Assembly (NCBI RefSeq): GCF_954871325.1
Contig: NC_088777.1
Coordinates: 24,901,366 to 24,965,365, forward strand
Length of the DNA: 64,000 bases
DNA from: Gordionus sp. m RMFG-2023
Lineage: Eukaryota > Nematomorpha > Gordioida > Chordodea > Parachordodidae
Direction of reading: 5' to 3'
The notes under the pieces are model-generated. The model was not told the DNA's origin. It searched no databases and saw nothing but the letters and a program-made list of their open reading frames with translations. This document shows positions 37,320 through 49,355 of the stretch, piece after piece (positions within the stretch are counted from its first letter, which is position 1; the number at the start of each line of letters is the position of its first letter). Made by a program: the position numbers and the translations under genes.

Positions 37320-37460
37320 AACAGAAACCTGCCGGCTCGGGTACATGGGCCCGTTTTAATTATTTTAAAATATACCCGTACTGGGCCTAAAAAATGTTTT
37401 TTTGAAATATAAAGCCAGGTCTAGAAAATTTTTTTAAAAATATTCGGGCCATATATTTTA
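37320..37460. repeat. GGCCCG-type palindromic repeat piece
   Basis: Text such as GGTACATGGGCCCG and TATTCGGGCC with TTTTAAAAATA spacers, as in the other GGCCCG elements of the window. Only a fragment is recognised. Confidence 0.4.
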
Positions 37461-37589
37461 AAACCGTATTAGCTATAAAAATTTTAAAAAAAGTATTAAA
37501 TTTTTAAAAAATCCTAGCCGATCTACCATATAAAATTGACTCTGTTAAATTTCTACTGCTGTCATTTTACCACGGATTGTATTTTACAA

Positions 37590-37670
37590 CAGTCGTAGCC
37601 CTTGTAAAATGACTGCGTTGTAAAATGATTGCGTTGTAAAATGACTGCGTTGTAAAATGACTGCTGTCAT
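37590..37670. repeat. Short tandem repeat (TGTAAAATGACTGCGT)
   Basis: About four copies of a 16-bp unit, TGTAAAATGACTGCGT, with one or two substitutions. Confidence 0.75.
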
Positions 37671-37799
37671 ATACTTCAGACTTCAAAAACATTGGCGGGC
37701 TTTTAAATATTTTGGGATTAAAATGACTGCGATTAATTTTACTGCTAAAAATTCTCGCTTCAAAAACATTGGGTCCCATTTTTTTCTAAGAAAATTGAT

Positions 37800-38870
37800 G
37801 TTTGAAATTGGATTTAAAATTATTAATTAATATAACTAATATTAATTTCTAGCTTCAAAAACTTTACGGCCATGTTTTAATTGAATATTATTGGGATTAA
37901 AAGGACTGGAAATATTATTAATTTCTTTGCTTCAAAAAAATTGGCAGTCAAATTATATATTTGAAAACACACATTATAGCTCATTTTTCCTTTGCTTAAG
38001 CTTTAAAATACTAAGAGCTAAGAGATATTTTAAATCTAATAATTAAATACGACATACAAATATTTTATGCTATTTTAAATATTATTTTATTAAATTTAGT
38101 CTAAGTCTTTCTCTATTTCTAAGGTTAATTTAATAAAGGTAGTTGTTATTTTTAAGATTAATATCGAGAAAAGATTTCTTAACTGCTTAATTCATTATGT
38201 TAAATCAACCCTTCTATGTAAAAGAGCGGGGAGGTTCAAAAATGTTAGTAATATAATATCTCATCATGATAATTAAAAGAAAACTTTTAAAAACAAATTT
38301 AACTTATCACTACTCTAAGTATTTAAGAAAGTTAGAGTTATTTTTAGGGCGAAATTTTTACCTTTTTAAAAAAAAAGTAAGTATATTTAATGATTTTGGG
38401 TCTATAGTAATTTACTGCCCTATAGTAATTATAGCATTTCTTTTTTAAATCTGAGATTTCAGTTTTAATTATGAACAAATAAATAGACACTATAATTGAT
38501 TTTTATTAGAATTAATTGAAACATAGTTAATAATTATTATTTGACTTAACTGAACAATGCAGTTTATAATTTTTATAAAAACTATAAAAGCTTATATGTA
38601 AAAATATAGCCAAAATTAGAGATCAAATTTATTTAAATATAAGAAGAATAATATTGATATATATGTGATATCACAAATTTGCCTAAAAATAGGTACAATA
38701 TAAAAATTATTTATATGTGTAAAAAAAATAAAAACGGTTATAGTGCCGAGTTTTAATTTATATTTATTGCAAAATTGAGATCAATATAGATTTATTTTAT
38801 ATTATATTAATTGCTTAAAATTTAGTGATAAACCATGATATCACAAAAAAACTTTAAAATAGACATAATA
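37800..38870. other. AT-rich stretch, nothing recognised
   Basis: A plus-strand open frame of 60 codons at 38266-38448 is present but is Lys/Leu/Phe-rich like background and has no recognisable motif. Confidence 0.35.
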
Positions 38871-38877
38871 ATATTCA

Positions 38878-39000
38878 GAGACCAGCAGGCCAGGCCCTAA
38901 GCTTGGCCCAAGTATACATTATTAAAATATACCCAGGCCGGGCTTGAAATTTTTTTTTAAAAATACCCGGGCCGGGTCAGGCCGTAAATTTTTTGCAACA
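38878..39000. repeat. GGCCCG-type palindromic repeat piece
   Basis: GCAGGCCAGGCCC, CCCAGGCCGGGCTTG and ACCCGGGCCGGGTCAGGCC separated by TTTTTAAAAATA. Same family as the pieces at 37.3 and 63.0-63.25 kb. Confidence 0.5.
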
Positions 39001-39774
39001 TAAATTTATATTCGTCAATTAGATATGGTTATAATGATTATATATAGTTATTATAATGTTGGGTGAAAGTTAACACTACTAACACTCATAGTATCTATTA
39101 CATAATATAATTATAGTTTTCCTGCCATGGAATAAATACGCAAAGGATAATAAGTATTAAATACATTAAATGTTATATTTTTTGTTAATTAAAATAGTTT
39201 TATTTTTTTTATAAATACAATTAAAAGTATATTGTTAAAATATTATTTACACAAATTTTTTATAGTATCAATTTGTAATATACTAAATATCTGTTTAGAA
39301 TAAAAAAAAATATGAAAGTAGTGTTGATAAACGGCTCGTATTGAGCCGATTTTTAAAAACGGCTGACTCAGTATTTTATCCAGAAAAATATTACACAAGC
39401 CTGAAAATTTTATCTCACAAAGTAATATAGATCTTTTTAAATTAATATATTTTCTTTTTGTTGTTAATTAAAATATTATCTATTAAATAAACATAGGTAA
39501 CTATATTTTTGTAAAAGTGGGCACAAATCATGATTGACATGAGAGGACTGTCATTGGCAGGGTCAGATGTCATGTGTGAAATCAAGATAGACCATAAGGT
39601 TGTTATAGCGCACATCAATAGATATCGTTGTTAAACTTGTTTATATAATTTTCAATTACTAGCCATCATAGAATCATGTAAATATATATTGTTTTTTCTT
39701 TATGTAAGTTTAATAAGATAATGTTGAGTATTAACCGATATTTTGTAATACAATTATAAATACATATAATGTAT

Positions 39775-40020
39775 TAATAGATTGAATTCCATTATAAGGA
39801 AACAATATTAATTTCAATAATCCATCACGTTCCTAAATATAATATATTAATTGATTGTATTCCATTATAAGGAAACAACATTAATCACAAATCTCTTCCC
39901 AAATAAAATATATATAATTGATTGTATTCTATTATAAGGAAACAATAATAACTACAAATCCCATTTTTCCCTTTCCCATTATCTATTAATTGATTGTATT
40001 TTATTATAAGGAAACATACA
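39775..40020. repeat. Tandem repeat of about 70 bp, four copies
   Basis: Four units each containing TTGATTGTATTCCATTATAAGGAAACAA-like text followed by a variable AT-rich spacer. It lies just upstream of the second Ty3/gypsy copy and might belong to its LTR, but a matching block was not found at the other end. Confidence 0.7.
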
Positions 40021-40079
40021 ATAATTCCATCCCTAAAATAATGTTATAATTTATTTTACGGAAATAACAATCAATCCTT

Positions 40080-41870
40080 TTATCAAATATAATAAATTAA
40101 CTAATCATTTTTGTAATATATATACCTTAAAATTTGTTATATTCATCTAATTTTATTTTTTACAATTCAGACTTACCCGTAGGTATAGCCGTTGATGCAT
40201 ATAAACGGGGCTTAGGAGCTACCATATTTCATATAGAAGGAGACGGCAAAGAAAAGTCTATAGCTTTTACCTCAAGATCGTTATTAAAATCTTAAAGAAA
40301 CTATACCAACATCGAACGCGAGGCGTTAGCAATCATTTTTGCGATAAAAAGATTCCAGGAGTATCTGATCAGAACAAAATTTTTAATTATCACTGATCAT
40401 AAGTCTTTAATTCACATTTTTTCCAAAGGTTTAGAAAGAGAATTAATGGAAATAATAAACGATATAAATTAGTAACGGTGATACAATAAAAAATGAAATA
40501 TATAATAATATGATGACGGAATTGTGTATTATGGGAAATTGTCTATTGAATGAATATAAAACTATTATACCAAAAGTTTTAAGAAGTCACGACGAAGCCA
40601 TTCGAAAAAATACACCATGACTATGCTGGGTTAACAGATACTGCTTTATTATAGAAAACGAATATAGTAGGTTTCGCTGGTTAAATCAAATCACAATCAA
40701 AGAATTAATGAAAACGATGAGCTTATTTGGCATTCCAGAACAAATAGTCACGGACAATGGCTCAAATTTTTCCAGTCAATTGTTTAAAAAATTTTGTGGA
40801 GACCACAATATACATCACTTTCTAACTCCAGCCCACCATCAGTAGTCCAATGGGCAAGTCGAAAGGATGTTCAAAACTTTAAAAACACACATGAAAAGAT
40901 ACATGGAACAGAATAATATAGACTGAGATATCGTTCTTGAAAATCTTTTAGTCAATTACAAAATTATACCTAACTACACGACAGGTATTCCTCCAAGAAA
41001 ACTAATGTATAATCACGACATGAGAACCAAATGGGATTTATTAAAATATAAAAAAGGCAACGAAAATATTTTGCTCACGACTTTACCGAAAAACAGAACT
41101 ATGGATATAGGAGACACAATTTACAAAATATTTTAAGTGAGCAAATGGGACGAAGGCATTATCATAAACAAAGAAAGCATGCTATATAAAATAAACACAA
41201 AAAATGGGGTATTAAGGAGACATTTAGATCAACTTAAAAAAGATTTACTACCGATAAAATTATCACGTATGAACAGAACACCTCACCTATGGTAACATTT
41301 TACAAGAGGGGAAATATAAAACACAGAGAAAAATTGCCTAATTCGATGCCAATTAGAAAGAAAACATTACCCGTACGGTATGATAAGATATATCATAAAC
41401 ACATAAAATTCACAACAATTAAAATCAATACACAAAACATAAAAATAAAAAAATATTATTTGGATAAATATTTGAATAAATATTTGAATAAAAATCATTA
41501 TTTAGCAGAATATTGATCTATCAAGATTTAAAGACATCATGGAAAATGATGAAGAAATTTAACGACATCATAGGATATTAAGAATAATGGATTGCAAGTT
41601 GAATAACACTATCATAAAAAATAAAAGCCATATATGGTTACGATATTTTTTTTTTGAGTAAAGAATGTTGATTTAAATTAAATTTTTAAATAAAGAAAAA
41701 AAATCTTAACTTAAATTCGTTATACAACCTTCGAGCTAAAAGTATTTTTTAGTTTTTGTTATATTAATTTATTTTGTAAATAATTTTATATTAATGCATT
41801 CAAATTAACTAATCATTTTTGTTATATGTATATATACTTATCATCTAATTTTATTTTTTATAGTGCTGTA
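40080..41870 (+). mobile_element. Second Ty3/gypsy copy, heavily broken and deleted
   Basis: RNase H text (IAVDAYKRGLGATI, NIEREALAIIFAIKRFQEYL, IITDHKSLIHIF) is at about 40.17-40.45 kb. Integrase-core text (LFGIPEQIVTDNGSNFSSQL, QVERMFKTLKTH) and a GIPPRKLMYNHDMRTKWDL segment follow at about 40.65-41.1 kb. AACTAATCATTTTTGT...TCATCTAATTTTATTTTTTA occurs near 40.09-40.17 and again near 41.80-41.87 kb, likely LTR remnants. gag, protease and most of RT are missing. It is broken in many places (ten or more) and much older than the copy at 11-17.7 kb, from which it differs in sequence, so it is a separate lineage. Confidence 0.75.
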
Positions 41871-41991
41871 CGACACTTTGTTACACTACGATTACATCTC
41901 ATTTTATTTTATGTATTTAAATTTTTAATAAATGTAAATATTTTACAACAGAAGAGTATAAATATCATTGTTATAACTTGCAATTATGTTG

Positions 41992-41999
41992 CTATTCAC
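41992..41999. other. Left 8-bp target duplication of the large foldback
   Basis: CTATTCAC, identical to 49348-49355 on the far side of the element. Confidence 0.9.
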
Positions 42000-43697
42000 T
42001 AGTGTTGTTAAAAAGTCGAGTTCATCCGACTCCGACTCAGAGTCTCGAGTCGTTAGTCAAATATGTCGACTAACTCAAACTCAAGTCGTGAACTCGAGTC
42101 GTGAACTTAAGTCGACTCGAGTCGTGAACTCAAGTCGACCCAAGTCGTGAACTCAAGTCGTGAACTCAAGTTCATAAAATATTCGTACTCTAGTCGACTA
42201 GAGGACGAATATTTCAGATTTATTATTATTAAGATAGTTTTTGTATTTTTTTCGACTTCCAACTTGAGTCGTGACTCGTGAATATAATTAAATAATTGAG
42301 TCGACTAGAGGACCAATAGTTCTATGAACTTGAGTCAACTAGAGGACGAATATTTCAAATTAGTTATTATTATTTAAGATATTTGTTGTTATTTACTTTT
42401 TACTTTAAACCCCAAACTTGAGTTGTGAATACAAAATATATAGTTATTGACTAGAGGACGAATAGTTCTCTGAACTTGAGTCGTCAATTTAAGTCAATTA
42501 GAGGACGAATAGTTCTCTGAACTTGAGTCGTCAATTTAAGTCGATTAGAGGACGAATAGTTCTCTGAACTTGAGTCGTCAATTTAAGTCGATTAGAGGAC
42601 GAATATTTCAAATTAATTATTAATTTATTTAAAATATTTTTTCTGCTTTTTACATTTTTTTACTTTAGACTTCTAATTTGAATTGTGAAAACTGAGAAGA
42701 ATTATATAAATTAGTCGACTAGATGATGAATATTCCAAATTAGTTATTATGAAAATATTTTTTGTTTTTTATATTTTTTTACTTTAGACTTCCAACTTGA
42801 GTCTTGACGTGAATAAGAATTATATAGTTGAAGTTGAGTCGACTAGAGGAAAAAAAAGTTCTTTGAACATGAGTCGACTAGAGGACGAATATTTTTAATA
42901 TTATTAATTAAGATATTTTTTGTTTTTACATTTTTTACTTTAGACTTCCAGTTGAGTCGTGAATACAAATTATATAGTTGAGTAGATTAGAGGACGAATA
43001 GTTCAAATCAAATGTTATTATTTAAGATTCTATTATTTACATTTTGTACTTAAAAATTTCAACTTGAGTCGTCAATTTGTGTCGACTAGAGGACGAATAT
43101 TTTAAATTAATTATTAAGATATTTGATCTGTTATTTACATTTTATTACTTAAGACTTCCAACTTGAATCATGAATACCAATTATTTACTTCATTAACTTA
43201 TTCCTCATTTTACTTGATCAAATAAATTCTTATTAACATTTTTTGATTGAATACTCAAAAAAATTCTTATTTACATTTTTTTGATTGAATAAAATTCTCA
43301 AATAATAAAATATTTTGCAGGTATCTGAATATTTTGAAATTATATCTCAACCATATTTTGAATTTTATATAAGACAGACATGTGATAATAATCAAAACTA
43401 GAGATGACGGGTGGATCTTCTTTAGCATTCCTCCTCATCTGTATTTAATATATATTAAGTATATTTATAGTACCTCTTTTAGGTAATTATTTTATTTAGT
43501 CATTAATGGTTAATAACTATTAAAATATTTTAATAATATCAAATGTACTTGTAGATACATATATAAAATAAAAAGAAAAAAATAAATATACGTGTTTAAA
43601 AAATAGCGATAAAATTAAACAAATCTGGCCAGAAAGTTTGTACTTAATTCTGAACTATGATAGGACATAGCGATACTATTAAATCTAGACCTACTGC

Positions 43698-45802
43698 TAG
43701 TGTTGTTAATTGGTTGGTTGTGTAAAACCCAGACCCGGGGTTTGGGTCTATATAATCGACCAAACAAGCTCTGAGCACTAACCCCGAGCACAGACCCGGG
43801 GTACAGACCTGGAGTTCAGACCCGGGGTCCAGACCCGATGTTCAGTAACCTATGAATTACACCTGGGGCTCGGATAAATGAAAAGTAAAAAAAAAAAATT
43901 TCATTTTCTAATCTTAAATTAAATCTTATTCTTATCTTATTCATTCTAAATTAATAAAGCTTTTTTTTTATTCTCATTTTCTTACCATTTTTGGGGACTT
44001 TCTTTTGATCAAAAATTTTTATGGTAAAATAAAAATATCAGTAAATATTCAAAAAGAGTAACCCATGCATGACGGAAAAAAAATAAAAAAGTAAAATTTT
44101 ATTTTAACACATATTGATATTGTAATTAAATGTGGACCAATATGAAAATTCAACGTCATTCATGCATGTATAAATAATAAAAAGAAATGTAAATTTATAA
44201 TTTGTGATGAAATAATGGCCAATAAAAAGTTTTTCTTTATTATATTAAAGTTATATTCCCAATATTATATATGTCATAATTTTTAAAGGGATGTCAACTA
44301 TCCAGGATCATCACGGGTTTTAAAGGTATAACTAATAAATTTGGGTTTTAAGTAGGTATGTACCGATATCACTTTTTGGAGGCCCGATCCGATATTCCCG
44401 ATATTAAATTGATATCGACCGATTACCGATCCGATATCATTTCTAATTTTTATGTCATTTATTTAAATATATTATAATGATCAGTTATAGTTTATATTCA
44501 ATTCTATTGCAATTCTAAAAGTATATAAAATATTTTTATTGTTAAATAACTTTTATATAAGTAATAAGTAACATTAATCTATATATATAATAAATAATAA
44601 ACAAATATATTATGAAATTAAAATAAATATTTTAAACAATATTTAACATTAATAAATCGAAGATTTCTTATTAGAAATACCAAAATTTACTTATTTATCA
44701 GAAATCAGTTTACGTTTACGGCGATGTGTCAAGTCAATATCACCAAATTCACTAAAAACAGATTCTGAAGAGATTATCGCACACTTTTATAAACAGAATG
44801 CGCAAAAAATAACAATATGGCAGAATGTTTATTAATTAATTATTAATATTAAAAAAATATGGATTTCGATTTTATTTATAAAAATAAATGATTTTAGATA
44901 TAACTTTTTTTAAAAAATTTTTAACATTTTATTTTTGTTAAAGATGCCATTTTATATCGAATCTGATGGGCAAATTAGAAGTCACTAGTTTGTCTAGGAC
45001 TACCACTAATGACAATATAAAGATGTTTATGATTGACTTATTTTTTTAATTATATGACAGATTTAAGTGACAACAAGTACTTCCAGTTCCAGGTGATATA
45101 CGTGATATAGATGAACCCTAATTAATTTAACATATTTGACGATTTATTTATATTTATTTACTTAGAATTAACACCTATATATAAAAAAATTTCAAAAATC
45201 TAAAAATAAAACGTGAAAGGATAATAGATACCCCGTATGTTTTTCATAAACTTAAATTTTCATTTTTTTAAATTTCGCATTAATTAAAAACAAAATGATT
45301 TTTTTCTTAAATATTAATTTTTACCTTATAAATATATGTAAAGAATAAAATTACGTTAAAACATTTTAGAAAAATTGCTTTGTCCATTTTTTATAGCACT
45401 TCAATTTTTTATGGACAAATTTTTCCCGAGTATGACCAAGAATATTAACATTGGGGTTACGAGTACAAATATATTTATTTTCAAAATTTGATTATAATAA
45501 AAAATATATACAATAATAAAAAATGAATACTTTCAATCTAAAGAACCCATATATCGATATTTTGTTATGATAAATTATTCCTGACCCCCCCCCCCAAAAC
45601 CTAGAGCCGCCCTCTATCAGTGATTATTATTATTACAATAAAAAAATATTTAATTATCAACTTGTTCATTAAATCGTTACACGACACGACCTCGGGTCTG
45701 AACCCCGGATCTGAACCCCGAGTCTGGACCCTGTGTCTGGACCTAGGGTCGGCCTGAGCACATAAAAGGATCGTAAATTTTACAAGCAAATTAAGAACAC
45801 TA
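43698..45802. mobile_element. Nested hAT derivative with ACCCAGACCCGGGG end
   Basis: The left end reads TAGTGTTGTTAATTGG then TTGGTTGTGTAAAACCC; the right end is AAGCAAATTAAGAACACTA. It shares more than 1 kb with the copy at 52542-55262, including GCATGACGGAAAA and ATGTCAACTATCCAGGATCA. No target duplication is seen at the borders (CCTACTGC against GACTCAAG), so one end may have recombined. It carries a further nested hAT piece from about 44.35 kb. Confidence 0.7.
44347..45000 (-). mobile_element. hAT relic with ATGTACCGATATC end
   Basis: It begins near GTAGGTATGTACCGATATC, followed by GATATC/CCGATCCGATA subterminal repeats. Near 44.70-44.79 kb the minus strand reads SSESVFSEFGDIDLTHRRKR, a hAT C-terminal dimerisation segment (SSxSExxFSxxGDIxxxxR). 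The same relic occurs inside the 52.5-55.3 kb copy and at 63.38 kb to the window end. The right border is not resolved. Confidence 0.6.
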
Positions 45803-47074
45803 GACTCAAGTTCAGAGAACTATTCGTTTTCTAGTCGACAACTATATATTTTGTATTCACAACTCAAGTTGGAGGTCTAAATTAAAAAGTAAATAACAAC
45901 AAATATCTTAAATAATAATATCTAATTTGAAATATTCGTCCTCTAATCGACGACTCAAGTTTATAGAAATATTCGTCCTCTAGTCGACTTAACTAACTAT
46001 ATAATTATATTCACGAGTCACGACTCAAGTTGGAAGTCGAAAGTAGTAAAATACAAAAACTATCAAAATTAATAATAGATCTGAAATATTCGTCCTCTAG
46101 TCGACGACTCAAGTTCATAGAAATATTCGTCCTCTAGTCGACTCAACTATATAATTTGTATTCCTAAATCAAGTTGGATGTCTAAAGTAAAAAAATGTAA
46201 ATAACAGAACAAATATCTTAAATAATAATTAATTAGAAGTTCATCCTCTAGTCGACTCAAATTAACGACTCAAAAGTTCAAAGAACTATTCGTCCTCTAG
46301 TCGACAACTATATATTTTGTATTCACGACACAGGTTGGAAGTCTTAAAATGTAAATAACAGAACAAATAGCTTAAATAATAATATCTATTTTGAAATATT
46401 CGTCCTCTAGTCGACTCACGTTCATAGAACTATTGATTAGTCGACACAACTATATAATTTATATTAACGACTCATGAAAGTCTAAAGTAAAAAACAAAAA
46501 ATATCTTAATTAATAATACCAAATTTCAAATATTCGTCCTCTAGTCGACTCAAGTTCATAGAACTATTGATCCTCTAGTCGACACAACTATATAATTTAT
46601 ATTAACGACTCATGAAAGTCTAAAGTAAAAAATGTAAAAAACAAAAAATATCTTAAATAATAAAAACTAATTTGAAATATTCGTCCTCTAGTCGACTCAA
46701 GTTCATAGAACTATTGGTCCACTAGTCGACAGAACTATAAAAGTTATAATAACTTAACGAGTCATGAAGGTCTAAAGTAGGAAATGTAAAATACAAAAAA
46801 TATCTTAATTAATAATACCAAATTTCAAATATTCGTCCTCTAGTCGACTCAAGTAGACGGCTTAAGTTAATAAAAATATTCATCCTCTAGTCGACTCATT
46901 TATATAATTCTTTTCAGTTTTCACAATTCAAATTAGAAGTCTAAAGTAAAAAAATGTAAAAAACAGAACAAATATTTTAAATAAATAATGATTAATTTGA
47001 AATATTCGTCCTCTAGTAGACTTAAATTGACGACTCAAGTTCAGAGAACTATTCGTCCTCTAGTCGACAACTAT

Positions 47075-48622
47075 CAGAGTTGTTAAAAGATACTTTTTAA
47101 ATGGATCTAGATACAGATACAGATACATAGTCTCAAAAGTTATCTAGATACAGATACAGCGTCTAAAAAGTTATCAAGATACAGATACAATTTTTAAATG
47201 TATCTGTATACAGATACATTTTTTTATGCTCTTATAGGTTTGCATAAACCTAAATTAATATTATATTGTGAAAATTCATGAAATGAGCTAAAAATTTATT
47301 GACGCGATATAACATTTATCAGAATATAACCAAAATTATAATTTTAATATAATATATGAAAATATATGATTAAATAATTATTAGATTTCAGTAATAAAAT
47401 ATTTTCAAAATTTTGATCATTTAGGCATCCTCGTTTATCTGTGAAGACATTTTTAGCAACACTAAATAGTCTTTCCACAGGGGCGCTTGAAGGAATTGTA
47501 GTGTTATATTTAATAAATAACAATTTTATATCAGTTCTTTAAAAATGCTAAAATCTCTACATTTATTTTTGAAAAAGTTATTTAAAATTTGTTGATTATC
47601 AAAATTTAAATCATTATTAGAAATTATATCTGCTGTAGGCTACTGAAAAAAATCTGAAATTAAATTATTTGTTTTTTTGGCAGGTTATTTGCTTGCAGTC
47701 AGTTGATGACTTTGATAATTCACCAGCTAATCTTTGTATCAATTGTTTTCTTTTATAATTGGCTGCATGCCATCTATAATAAAAGCAATAATTAAATCAT
47801 CTAAAGTGCCTTGAGTTAAAGTCAAAGGTCTTTTAGCAAAAATATTATTGGAGGATGAGCCTTGCCAATATTTTCTTTAGTATTTTATTTTCCTTCCCCT
47901 TTTTTATTTTTGTTAACAAGGTTGGATATTTTCTCTTAAAATTTTAATTAGAATTTTAAATATATAATATCTATACCCTTATGTGCTTCATGATATTGCA
48001 CGTTGAAGTCATACTGACGGATATTTTTGTATTTTTAGGTAGACACGGCAAACCTTTTACCATCAGAGAATTAATTGTTTTCTTTGTTTTGAGATATTAT
48101 TTTAAAATATGCTCAATTTGGCCATGGTAAAGCAATAGAACTTGTTGCTTCCTCTTCTTCATCGATATAGATCTAAATAAATATATAAACTTAAAAATTT
48201 AGTTATAAAATAAAATTTACCATTTCCATATTGTAATATTAAAATTTGTATAGTTTATTGATAAACTCGGACATAATATTTAAATTAATGAATATTTATA
48301 TATAAGTTTTAATATTTTATGTATATATAATTCTTTATTATAGTATTAATAAATATTAATATATAATATATATATTTATTTATTTCATAAGCTCATATGA
48401 AATAAAATAAATTTTACAGTCAAATATTTTTATTTACAATAAAAAAAGGGGTATATAAAATGTATCTTAAAAAGTATCTAAAAACAGATACAGATACCTC
48501 TAAAAAATATCTAGATACAGATACCTTTCTAAAAAATCTATCTTGATACAGATACAGATACTACATTTTTATATCTAGATACAGTATCTAGATACTTGTA
48601 TCTAGATACTTTAACAACTCTG
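47075..48622 (-). mobile_element. hAT transposon with CAGAGTTGTTAAA ends and perfect target duplication
   Basis: The left end is CAGAGTTGTTAAAAGATAC and the right end, read inward, CAGAGTTGTTAAAGTATC. ACAACTAT flanks it on both sides (47067-47074 and 48623-48630), a perfect 8-bp duplication. Subterminal ATCTAGATACAGATACAG repeats fill about 150 bp at each end, likely transposase-binding sites. The minus strand near 47.50-47.40 kb reads TTIPSSAPVERLFSVAKNVF, then DKRGCLNDQNFENILLL, the hAT dimerisation domain. Other transposase parts (AFIIDGMQPANYKRKQLI near 47.75 kb) are in broken frames. It inserted into the right arm of the large foldback, so it is younger than that element. Confidence 0.88.
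47400..47830 (-). pseudogene. hAT transposase relic inside the 47.1-48.6 kb element
   Basis: Minus-strand fragments in order: AFIIDGMQPANYKRK, then LAGELSKS, then YNTTIPSSAPVERLFSVAKN with DKRGCLNDQNFENIL. They belong to the C-terminal third of a hAT transposase. The catalytic DDE part and N-terminal BED finger are not recognisable; frames are broken. Confidence 0.6.
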
Positions 48623-49347
48623 ACAACTATATATTTTGTATTCACAACTCAAGTTGGAGGTCTAAAGTAAAAAGTAAATAACAACAAATATCTTAAATAA
48701 TAATAACTAATTTCAAATATTCGTCCTCTAGTCGACTCAAGTTCATAGATCTATTGGTCCTCTAGCCGACACAACTATATAATTTATAATAACTTAACGA
48801 GTCATAAAGGTCTAAAGTAGGAAATGTAAAATACAAAAAATATCTTAATTAATAATACCAAATTTGAAATATTCGTCCTCTAGTTGACGACTCAAGTTCA
48901 TAGAAATATTCGTCCTCTAGTCGACTCAACTATATAATTATATTCACGAGTCACGACTCAAGTTGGAAGTCGAAAATAGTAAAATATAAAAACTATATTA
49001 ATGAATAATAAATAATAATAGATCTGAAATATTCGTCCTCTAGTCGACGACTAAAGTTCATAAAATATTCGTCCTCTAGTCGACGACTCAAGTTCATAAA
49101 ATATTCGTCCTCTAGTCGACGACTCAAGTCCATAAAATATTCGTCCTCTAGTCTATTAGAGGACGAATATTTTATGAATTTGAGTTGATGACTTGAGTCG
49201 ACTTGAGTTCATGACTTGAGTCGACTTGAGTTCATGACTCGAGTCGACTTGAGTTCATGACCTGAGTTTATAACTCAAGTCAGTTTGGGTCGATTTTTTT
49301 GACCCAAAACTTGACTCAGTTTTCGACTCAGTCGATTAACAACACTA

Positions 49348-49355
49348 CTATTCAC
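49348..49355. other. Right 8-bp target duplication of the large foldback
   Basis: CTATTCAC. On the minus strand this is GTGAATAG and includes the apparent TAG stop of the OTU-like remnant. Confidence 0.9.

Larger units (their letters stand above)
42000..49347. mobile_element. Large foldback hAT element, 7.35 kb with nested insertions
   Basis: Both ends begin TAGTGTTGTTAA and a perfect 8-bp duplication (CTATTCAC) flanks it, the hallmark of hAT transposition. The left arm (42.0-43.2 kb) is built of tandem subrepeats with GTCGACTAGAGGACGAATA. The right arm (45.8-49.3 kb) consists of the same units in inverted orientation (TATTCGTCCTCTAGTCGAC). Near 49.15 kb opposing units meet directly (GTCTATTAGAGGACGAATA). 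Two other hAT elements lie inside: 43698-45802 near the centre and 47075-48622 in the right arm. No transposase of its own is visible. The structure recalls foldback elements of other animals, whose arms are also tandem subrepeats. It was mobilised in trans, presumably by a transposase recognising the TAGTGTTGTTAA end. Confidence 0.85.
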
